Shown in pieces: positions 43,336-52,900 of a stretch of 64,000 bases of DNA. Position numbers and translations under genes: made by a program. The notes beneath the pieces are model-generated. The model ran no database searches and was not told where the DNA came from. It was given only the letters and a program-made list of their open reading frames with translations. This DNA comes from Cytophagales bacterium (lineage in GTDB: Bacteria > Bacteroidota > Bacteroidia > Cytophagales > Cyclobacteriaceae), in assembly GCA_017303805.1 (NCBI GenBank), contig JAFLBQ010000003.1, positions 62,001 to 126,000 on the forward strand, given 5' to 3'. How positions within the stretch are numbered: the stretch's first letter is position 1; each line of letters opens with the position of its first letter.

Positions 43336-44400
43336 TTAGATTTTATAGATCCAATTAAATGGTGGTTGCACTTTACCGCGCTTTATGCGCTCCAATTCGG
43401 TTAACACCCGGTTTGAAAAGGTGCGGCCTTCAATGGCGGGCAACATAAATTTTTCTTCCTTATAGCCAATCATTTCGATGTGTGCAATGGTGGCTGCAGT
43501 ACCGGCACCAAATGCTTCCTGCACCCGGCCTTGTTGTAATGCCGCTACTAATTCAACGATAGAAATTTTCCGCTCCTCTACATTCATACCCCAATGGCGA
43601 GCCAGGTCAATCACACTCTGGCGCGTAATACCCGCCAGGATAGAATCGCTGAGTGCGGGGGTGAGTAATGTATTGTTAATTACGAACATCAGGTTCATCG
43701 TTCCGCTCTCTTCTACATATTCATGCGTTTTACCATCCGTCCAGATTAATTGATGATAGCCCTGATCTTGCGCAAGCTTGGCCGGATAGATTGCGCCACC
43801 GTAGTTGCCGCCTGCTTTCGCGAATCCGGTACCACCCTCCACTGCCCGCGTATAATGTGTCTCTATCTTAACTTTAACCGGAGTGGCATAATACGGCCCG
43901 GCCGGGTTAAGTAAAATCATAAATGTAAAATCCAACGAAGGGCGAATGCCGATAAACTCATCGGCTGAAAACATAAACGGCCGGATATAAAGTGAACTAC
44001 CTTCTTGTGTGGGAATCCAATTGCGATCTAAATCAATTAACGTAGAAAGCGCTTCCATAAAAAGTTCTTCCGGCAACGCGGGCATGCACATTCGTTCTGC
44101 CGAAATGTTCATGCGCTTCCAGTTATCCGATGCGCGAAAAACCAACGCACTGCCATCATCAGCCCGATAGGCTTTCATACCCTCGAATATAGACTGGCCA
44201 TAATGCAACGCTGGTGTAGCCGGACTAATTTGTATTGGCCCGTACGGCACAATACGCAGATTCTTCCACTGGCCATCGCGATAGTCGGCCATAAACATGT
44301 GATCGGTAAATACCTGCCCGAACGGGAGATTTTTGAAATCTGTTTTGCTTAACCTCGACTTTGCCGTGCGTGTAATTGAAATGCTCTCTGTATCAACCAT
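43336..44400 (-). CDS. ilvE: Branched-chain amino acid aminotransferase
   Basis: A 354-residue class IV PLP aminotransferase from the ATG at 44400; an ATG at 44439 lies before the -7 element. It transfers amino groups between Val, Leu or Ile and 2-oxoglutarate. The PLP Lys is in the GGAIYPAKLAQ segment, and YVEESGTMNLMFV with its Glu is the family signature. A -7 element TATCTTGC (44436-44429) and an operator-like triple half-site (44450-44470) lie upstream. Confidence 0.93.
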   Translation of the reverse strand: MVDTESISITRTAKSRLSKTDFKNLPFGQVFTDHMFMADYRDGQWKNLRIVPYGPIQISPATPALHYGQSIFEGMKAYRADDGSALVFRASDNWKRMNISAERMCMPALPEELFMEALSTLIDLDRNWIPTQEGSSLYIRPFMFSADEFIGIRPSLDFTFMILLNPAGPYYATPVKVKIETHYTRAVEGGTGFAKAGGNYGGAIYPAKLAQDQGYHQLIWTDGKTHEYVEESGTMNLMFVINNTLLTPALSDSILAGITRQSVIDLARHWGMNVEERKISIVELVAALQQGRVQEAFGAGTAATIAHIEMIGYKEEKFMLPAIEGRTFSNRVLTELERIKRGKVQPPFNWIYKI

Positions 44401-44449
44401 TGCCTTCTTATTAGTGAAAAATTCTGGGGCAAGATACAACTTTCACCTT

Positions 44450-44470
44450 GTTAGCACTAACACATGTTAG
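44450..44470. promoter_or_regulatory. Operator-like triple half-site upstream of ilvE
   Basis: GTTAG-CA-CTAAC-ACAT-GTTAG: two overlapping inverted repeats share the middle CTAAC. It lies just upstream of the ilvE -7 element, where a -33 box would be expected and none is seen, so it may bind a regulator. Confidence 0.4.
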
Positions 44471-44486
44471 GTCTAAATCCAGAGGT

Positions 44487-45035
44487 TTACATGCGCGGTT
44501 TCCACGGAGTTTCAGGCGCCCGAAGCTCATGGGCCATCATTCTACACAGCACAAATAAATAATCGGACAGGCGGTTGAGGTATTTGATTACGAGTTCGTT
44601 GGTTGGTTCGGCCTGATTGAGCGCAATAATTAACCGCTCGGCCCTGCGGCAAACCGTGCGGGCTACATGCCCAAACGACACGGTCGGATGGCCGCCCGGT
44701 AAAACAAAAAATTTCATGGGTGGAAGAAGCGAATCCATTGCATCAATTTCTTTTTCGAGCAAGTTGATATCGGCTTCGGCAAGTGCCGGGATTTTAACTT
44801 TTGTGTTTCCAGGTTCGGTAGCCAGAATAGAACCAACCGTAAACAACCGGTCCTGAATTTCAATCAGCGTTGTACTTCGGTTTTGATTAACCGGCTGATC
44901 GCGTAATACGCCAATCCATGAATTTAATTCATCAACGGTTCCGTAGGCATCAATTCGCAAATCAGATTTTAAAACCCGTTTGCCTCCAAATAAAGAAGTA
45001 GAACCCTGATCTCCGGTTTTGGTGTAAATCTTCAT
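44487..45035 (-). CDS. Cob(I)yrinic acid a,c-diamide adenosyltransferase, PduO type
   Basis: A 182-residue enzyme that adenosylates corrinoids with ATP. The N-terminal MKIYTKTGDQGSTSLFGG is the ATP-binding start of PduO-type enzymes, and the helical bundle contains RIDAYGTVDELNSWIG. The C-terminal RLSDYLFVLCRM segment is typical. It supports adenosylcobalamin-dependent enzymes. No other cobalamin gene is in the window. Confidence 0.95.
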   Translation of the reverse strand: MKIYTKTGDQGSTSLFGGKRVLKSDLRIDAYGTVDELNSWIGVLRDQPVNQNRSTTLIEIQDRLFTVGSILATEPGNTKVKIPALAEADINLLEKEIDAMDSLLPPMKFFVLPGGHPTVSFGHVARTVCRRAERLIIALNQAEPTNELVIKYLNRLSDYLFVLCRMMAHELRAPETPWKPRM

Positions 45036-45087
45036 ATTGGAAAATTGAAGATTTAAAATGCAAAATTCAACGAACTACGAAGTAAAC

Positions 45088-45810
45088 TTAGGCAGTAACT
45101 GCCTGGCTACGGGTAACATTTTCGTTTTTACGATCCCACTCTATTAAACCGTCTTTTAAGCGAATGATACGGTGTGCATAGTGAGCAATATCATCTTCGT
45201 GTGTTACCATTATTATGGTATTGCCTTTATCATGCAACTCCTGAAACAAGTTCATGATATCGTAAGAAGTCTTTGAGTCGAGGTTACCGGTTGGTTCATC
45301 GGCAAGAATAATAGAAGGATTGTTTACCAATGCCCGGGCAATGGCTACCCGCTGGCGTTGCCCACCAGAAAGTTCGTTGGGTTTGTGGTGATGGCGATCG
45401 CCCAAGCTTACATTTTCCAATGCAGCCATCGCCATGTCTTCGCGCTCGCTTTTACTGTACCCTGCGTAGATAAGTGGTAGGGCCACATTCTCTAATGCAG
45501 ACGCCCGGGGCAAAAGGTTAAACGTTTGAAACACAAACCCGATTTCTTTGTTCCGAACTACTGCCAGTTCATTCTCGGTCATATCACTTACCAACTGATT
45601 GTTGAGCCAGTACTCGCCCGCGGTGGGCGTATCCAAACAACCTACTATGTTCATTAAGGTAGATTTTCCTGAGCCGGATGGCCCCATAAACGCTACATAC
45701 TCACCTTTTTCAATCGAAATGGAAATATCTTGTAACGCATTTACAATGTTGGTTCCCATTTTATACATGCGGGAGATGTGCGAGGTTTTTATAATGTTGG
45801 GCATAAGCAA
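45088..45810 (-). CDS. ABC transporter ATP-binding protein, LolD/MacB-like
   Basis: A 240-residue ABC ATPase with GPSGSGKST (Walker A), [15 protein letters not shown] (signature) and [12 protein letters not shown] (Walker B). The segment [12 protein letters not shown] is typical of the MacB/LolD/FtsE branch, which serves lipoprotein release or macrolide and peptide export. No permease gene is nearby, so the partner must be elsewhere. The 150-bp region upstream is A/T rich and has no gene. Confidence 0.92.
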   Translation of the reverse strand: MLMPNIIKTSHISRMYKMGTNIVNALQDISISIEKGEYVAFMGPSGSGKSTLMNIVGCLDTPTAGEYWLNNQLVSDMTENELAVVRNKEIGFVFQTFNLLPRASALENVALPLIYAGYSKSEREDMAMAALENVSLGDRHHHKPNELSGGQRQRVAIARALVNNPSIILADEPTGNLDSKTSYDIMNLFQELHDKGNTIIMVTHEDDIAHYAHRIIRLKDGLIEWDRKNENVTRSQAVTA

Positions 45811-45962
45811 ATAGATGGGGCTAGCCTTGATTTAGTTTAGTTATCGTACTGTTTTACTTGTTATTTCCAATTTAGTTTCAAAAATCAGGATAAACGAAGC
45901 ATTTTTTGTTCGTGTGGATTGTCAATCAGACGGCCCGGAAAGTTAATAGTTACATAAAATCT

Positions 45963-46811
45963 TTATTTTCTTACAAATTCAAGGCAGGCGTCTATTACTG
46001 CCTCTTCTTTCAAAATACGGTTGTGCCCCAAGCCAGTGGTTTGCAGTAACACGGCTGCCGGGTACTTTTCCTTTAACTTGGTAGCCTGAATAATGGGCAC
46101 ATCGCGGTCGTCTGCATCATGCACCAGCATAAGCTTCAGTCCTTTTATATGTTCAATAAAATACATGGCGGTAAACTCATCGAATACGCGACCATACTTT
46201 TGCAGCACCAGGCGCTTAAAGGCTTCACCGGTTTTCCACGAGCCGTTAACAGCCCGTAAATATGATTTGATAATCTCATCGGCTATGGTTGGCGATGCAA
46301 TGTTTACCAGGGTTGCTATCGGCAGGCAGTTCATGATAGCATACAAGGCCACACCGCCACCAAAAGAATGCGCAATGGCTGCCTGCGGTGGGCCAAAGTG
46401 CTGAACTACTCGTTTTAGGGCGGTTTCGAACTCAATAATTGATGTTCGCTTGCCTGCTGAGCGCCCATGGGCCGGGCCGTCAAAACCAATTACCCGGTAG
46501 CCGGCTTCCAAAAATTTCGGAATAAACTTTCGGAATTGGGTTGCCCGCCCGGCCCAACCATGAAGCACCAGCACATAGGGCTTGGTGGCATCGCCCCAGC
46601 TATAAGTTTGAATTCTGAGGTTATCAGCGCTTAAAACAAGCATTTTGGACTGCGCAGCACACTCCAACTCCTTTTCGGGAGTAGCATACCGAAGAGGGGT
46701 AAAAAAAATCCTGTCGAAATAATTTACTGCGAGCCTGGCCGATAACTTCTCTAATCTTGGAAAAAACCAACGCACAAACCGTAAGGGTAAAGGAATTTTA
46801 TTTTTCAACAC
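45963..46811 (-). CDS. Alpha/beta hydrolase
   Basis: A 282-residue alpha/beta hydrolase. HGWAGRATQF forms the oxyanion hole, DGPAHGRS follows, and the nucleophile elbow is AHSFGG. The acid is near DADDRDVP, and the His in the GLGHNRIL segment completes the triad. The N-terminal 70 residues are hydrophobic or basic and may bind the membrane. No signal peptide is seen. Substrate unknown; esterase or lipase-like activity is plausible. Divergent from the giant cargo gene. Confidence 0.9.
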   Translation of the reverse strand: MLKNKIPLPLRFVRWFFPRLEKLSARLAVNYFDRIFFTPLRYATPEKELECAAQSKMLVLSADNLRIQTYSWGDATKPYVLVLHGWAGRATQFRKFIPKFLEAGYRVIGFDGPAHGRSAGKRTSIIEFETALKRVVQHFGPPQAAIAHSFGGGVALYAIMNCLPIATLVNIASPTIADEIIKSYLRAVNGSWKTGEAFKRLVLQKYGRVFDEFTAMYFIEHIKGLKLMLVHDADDRDVPIIQATKLKEKYPAAVLLQTTGLGHNRILKEEAVIDACLEFVRK

Positions 46812-46878
46812 TATAAAATTTTAACATTCAACATAAAAAAGTACATGTTACTCTGTGCAACGGATTAGTATAAAAGTC

Positions 46879-46886
46879 TAATTTTG
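46879..46886 (+). promoter_or_regulatory. -7 element of the giant cargo gene
   Basis: TAATTTTG matches TAnnTTTG and ends 22 bp before the ATG at 46909. There is no good -33 element at the usual spacing. Confidence 0.45.
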
Positions 46887-46908
46887 AAGAATTACCCTTA
46901 GTGTTTGT

Positions 46909-49900
46909 ATGAATAAACCTCTACTTTCTTACTTCTTAGGCCTGATCCTTTTATTGAGTACCCAAATTTCCTTTGGGCAACGATTTTGGGTAGCCTCTAC
47001 CGCATCTAACTGGAACAACACCGCTAACTGGTCAACAACATCGGGTGGCCCCGGAGGCGCATCGGTGCCCGGCCCTTCGGACGCAGTAACTTTTAATGCC
47101 GTGCGCCAGGGAAATTGCACCTTAGACGTGGCCGCAAATGTAGCCGGAATAACCGTAAACGGATATACCGGTGTTATTAATCTCAACGGGTTCAACCTTA
47201 CAACTACGGGTACCAACACCTTTGCTACCGGTACCATTAATAATAGTGGTGGTGCTGCAGCCGTTACGTTAAATACTACCGTAACAACCACCTTTTCGGG
47301 TACTACCTTTGGAGCCAATGTTAATGGATCAACCGGACGCATTTTCTTTAATGGCTCGGTGTTCAATGGTACAGTAACAATCACTAAAACGGCTGCTGGA
47401 AACGATGTAAGCACCGGGGGCAATACATTTTCCGGAGCTACCACGCTAACCAACAGTTCTATCAATCAGTTTAGATTGGGCGGAACCAATCCAGATATTT
47501 TTAATGGCACACTTGCCCTTATAAGTGGTAACAGCGGCAGCCTGGATGTTGCTTATAATTCAACAGCCAATCAATTCAACAATAACATTACTGCTACTTA
47601 CAATGCTACAGGCTTAATTTCTATTGGCGCAGGCGGAGGAAGTTCTACGTTGGCCTCTACACGAACGATAACTGTTGCCGGATTTGGTGCCAGCGGGTGC
47701 GGCAATCTTACCATAGCCCGTTTAGCCCAGGCCGGGGGTACAGCCCAAAATCTAAACCTGGGTGGAAATGATACGGCCACCCTAACATTAGGGCCGTCTG
47801 CCTCTTTTAGCGGCACACTTACCATTAACACGCCCTCCATCATTTTTAATGCAAGTACTTTCCAAGCCGTAACAGTAACCAAAAATGGTTCGCAGGTAGA
47901 TAACTCACGCGGTGGCAACACATTCAATGGCATTTTTACTGCTACCAATAATGGTGGCGACCTGATCTTTGGCTCCAACCCGGCCGATGCCGGAGATACA
48001 TGGAATGCCAACTCATTTTTCAACAACACCGGTGGCAACCGCATTCGCGTAGGCGAGGATAATGCCGGCAATATTTTTAATGCAAATGCTACGTTTACCA
48101 ATACCAGCACCACAGATATTGCCAGTCGTATTCAGATCTGTCGCTTTACTGGTTCGGGTGTAACCTTTAATGGCACCACTATCTTTAACAACCTGGCCCT
48201 TGACGGTGACATTCACATTAGTTATGATGCCGGCTCAACCACGGTATTCAATGGCCCGGTTGTGATTAATTCCAATGCAACCGGCACGGCCATTGAAAAT
48301 TGGATTGGTATAAATGGAGATGTTACTTTAAACGGAACGCTTACGCTTACCAGCACCGACCCAGTTTTAATTGGCAGCGGAACAGGCCTGGTAAACATGA
48401 CTGCCGGCAATACCATTGCTATTGGTGGAGGCGGCTTTACCGGTAGCGAATTACGGATTCGTAACTTTACGCAAGCAGGTAGTACGGCCATGAACTTAGC
48501 CCTTACCGGTGCAACTTCGATTTTACGTGTAGCCAACGCGACCATTGGCGGTAATGCAACCTACAGTGCGCCTCAATTTGTTTTTACTACCAGCACGTTT
48601 AACGGCACCCTCAACGCTACCAAAACAGGCGCTACCGACAACTATAGTTCGGGCAATACATTTAATGGCGTGGCAACCATTACCAACAATGGTTCGGGCG
48701 AAATATTTTTTGGAAACGGAGCTGCCGATACGTTTAATGCAAACGCCACTTTTAATAATACCGGTAGCTACCGCATTCGCATTGCATTTAACCATGCCGG
48801 TGCAACTACCACCTTTTCCAACAACCTCACGCTCAACTCCAACAAGTCGGGCGGTGCGGATTCATGGTCTTTCCTGGTTGGCGAAAACACCGATACGTTT
48901 GTTTCCATAGGTGGTAACCTTACCATCAATTGTGCCGGGTCGCTTCGAAGTGATCATCGCTTTTTACAAGGCACAGGCTCTACCTTAACCTTGGCGGGAA
49001 ACCTGATTATCAATAGTACCAACACCAATGCCTCCACCATTATTACCATGGGCGTTAATGGAACCTCAACCTATAATGGCAACATTACCCTAACAAATAC
49101 AGGTGGAGCAAATGGCGTTACCTTTAATAACAACACAGCCTCCAGCGCCACCCAAGCCGGTGGGTCATTTACCATTTCCGGTGGATTTACTTCTGGTAAT
49201 TTGAATATCTACAGGTTTACCAATGCCGGAACCTCGCCCTTGAACCTTAACCTGGGCGGCACAACTACTGTTTTGCGTGTTGGCCCAGCTACTTCCTTTG
49301 GAGGAAATGCAGACCTGCGGGCACCCCAGGTATTTCTTGACGGGATAACAATTGGTGGAACAACGTATATCGAAAAAACCGGAGCCAACAATAACACAGG
49401 TATTGGCAATAACGTCTTCGGCTCCACAACCACGATAGTAAACAACGGAAATGGTTTTTTACGAACCAACGGAAATAATACCTTCAATGGGGCAACCTCA
49501 CTAACCAACAACAGCAACTCGGATATCCTGCTTGAATTAAACAACGGCAGTGCTTACAACGGATCGTTGACATTGCTTAACACGGGCACTTCTTACATTC
49601 GCATGGCCTACAATGGGGCAAGCACCTTTGGTGGAAACATTGTGGTTAACAGCACCAATGGAACCGGAATCTATTTCTGCGAAAGCGCCACCGGCACAGC
49701 AACTCTTACGGCCGGTAATACCATTACGATTGGTGGTAGTGGGTTTTCGGCTGGAAATTTATCGTTACCCCGCTTTACACAAGTGGGCGCCACCCCACAA
49801 ACCTTAACCACTTTTACAGGAACCAATCAACTTATTTTAGGTCCGGCCTCTTCTTTTGGTGGCAATGTGAATTTCAATGCACCACGCCTTTACTTAAATG

Positions 49901-52900
49901 GCTGCACGTTTGAAGGAATTGCTACCCTTGAAAAAAATGGTGCGAGTGATGACTATGCAGCCGGTGGAAATATTTTTAATGGAGTAACTACCATTACCAA
50001 CTCGGGCACGGGGTACTTACTAACCGGTGGTACTAACCGCGATCAGTTTAACGCAGCCACAACATTTAATAACACGGGTGGCTACCGCATTTATTTTGCA
50101 CACAACCACGGAGGGCAGACTACTACATTTGCTTCTACCTTAACACTCAACGCTAACAAATCAAGCGGAACCGATGCCTGGTCGTACCTTATTGGCGAAG
50201 GCGCAAATGTGGGGTTGTCTGTTGGTGGTAACGTAACTATTAACTGCGGAGGCAGCATTCAGAGTAACATCAGGTTCCTTAATGGCGGAGGCTCTACAGC
50301 TATCTACAACGGGTTGGTTAACGTTAACCTTACCAATACAGCCACCAACACTGCTATTTCGTTAGGCGAAAACGGAACAAGTACCTTTAATGCGAACATT
50401 CATGTTATCAATTCGGGAGGTGCTGCGGGGATTACCTTCAATCAAAACGCTACGGCCAGTTCAACACTAACCGGGGTTATCACCAGCGGAACATTTGCAA
50501 GTGGCTCTCTCAACTTGTATCGCTTTACGCAAATCGGAGCTTTGGCGGAAAATCTAAATCTTACCGGATCAGCAATTTTACGGGTAGGCCCCAATTCATC
50601 GATTGATGGCCCTGTTAACTTTGTTGCACCCCGGCTCTTTCTGAATGGAGCAACCTATAACAGCAGCGCGTATTTAGAAAAAAATGGAGTTAACGATGAT
50701 GCGAGCAACGGGGGCAACATTTTTAACGGAACTTCTACGCTTGTTAACAGCAGCAGTGGCTTCCTGCTAACAGCCAACACGAGCCCCGATATTTTCAATG
50801 GCCCGGTAACCGTTACCAACTCGGGGTCAAACTGGATCTACCTTGCCCACAATGTGGCCGGCAATCAGTTCAATAATAACATTACGGTTAACAATACCGG
50901 CAGCGCACTGGGTATTATTTTCTCTAATAACACAACGGGGGCTGCTACGTTTACCAATGGCGTCATTACTACCGGTGGTTCCGGTTTTACCACCGGGCAA
51001 TTGCGGTTAAGAAGGTTTACCCAAACGGGCAGTATCAACCAAAATCTTACCCTAACCGGCTCAGCGCTTCTGTGGTTAGGGCCCGCATCGGCTTTTGATG
51101 GTAATGTGAACTTTATAGCCCCACGCGTTTTGTTAAATGGTACAACGTATAACGGAACCGCCTATATCGAAAAGAACGGAGCCTCGAATGATGCGGGCGA
51201 TGGTGGCAACATATTCAACCAAGCTACCACCCTGGTCAATTCGGGTAGTGCGTACCTGATGTCGGCCAATGTGTTGCCAGATATCTTCAATAATAGTCTG
51301 GTAGTAACCAACTCCGGGTCTTCAACCATTCAGTTAGCCGAAAATTCGGCCGGCAATCAGTTTAATGGCAACATCCAATTAAACTCAACCTTTGGCGGTG
51401 GGATTTATTTTGGCAACAACGTAAACGGAACTTCTACACTTGCAGCAACACGTACCATCGGAGTGGGTACCTCCGGTGTTATCAGTGGTGATATTCGTCT
51501 CATTCGCTTTACACAAGTTGGACCAACACCGCAAACGCTCGATTTAAGTGGCATTGCCATTCTTACGTTAGGCCCCAGCTCGGCCTTTGGTGGCAATGTA
51601 GATTTTCGATCGCCTCAGTTACTTTTAAATGGCACAACTTATAGTGGTACGGCTTACCTCGAAAAAAGAGGTGCCGGCAGCAATGCAGGTAATGGTGGCA
51701 ATGTATTCAACGGAACAACTACGTTAATTAACTCGAGCAGCGGTTATTTGTTAACAGCCAATACAGCCCCTGATATTTTTAACGGAGCGCTTACGGTAAC
51801 CAATACCGGTTCTAATGTCATCTACCTCGCACACAACGTTACCGGCTCGCAGTTTAACGGAAACATTACCTTCAATTCTACTTTAGGAAGTGGCGGTGTT
51901 TACTTTGCAAACAATGCTACAGGCGATGCAACCCTGGGCAACGGTGCCAGCATGCTGGTAGGTGGCCTCGGCTATAGCAGTGGTGAGTTACGCTTCCGCA
52001 GATTTACACAAGTAGGTACCACCGCACAAACGTTGCTTCTAACCGGAACCGCGCTCATGCGGATTGGGCCCGCAAGCACCTTTAACGGTAATGTCGATTT
52101 CAGAGCACCGCAGTTTGCATTGGAAGGTGCCGTGTACAATGGAGTTACCTATCTGGAAAAAACCGGTGCTAACAACAACGACAGCAATGGCGGCAATACA
52201 TTCAACGGCCTTACTACCATCGCCAACTCAGGAAGCGGCTGGTTTCGCTTTGCCCTTACCGCCCTCGATACATTCAATGGCGACCTTACGCTTACCAACA
52301 CCGGCTCGGCCACCATCCGCATGGCTGACAACGTACCGGGTACGGTGTTCAATGGCAACATCACGATAAACTCAAATTTTGGTGGCGGCATTTATTTCAG
52401 CGAAAGCGGTGGTGGCACTGCAACGCTTGCTGCAGGCCGAACCATAACCGTAGGTGGTACAGGTTTTAGCCTGGGCGATTTGCGATTACGCAGATTTACG
52501 CAAACAGGTGGCACGGCTCAAACTCTTACCTTAACCGGAACGGCTGCCTTGTATTTAGGACCCACCATTGAGTTTAATGGCCCCGTTAATTTTATAGCCC
52601 CGCAATTATTTATTAATGGCGGCTTGTTCAACAACAGCGCCTACTTAGAAAAGAATGGAGCCACCGGTAACTCCGGTACCGGCAATACTACCTTTAATGG
52701 AGTTACCTCGATTGTTAACAGCAGCCCGGGATTCTTACGAACCAACGGGGGTAATGTATTTAACGGGGTAACCACACTTCTCAATTCCGGTTCGAATGAT
52801 TTATTGTTGGAGAACATAACGGGTAATACCTACAACAACGATGTTACCATGACAAACACCGGTAGCTCCTACATTCGGGCAGCTTATACCGGCACCACGG

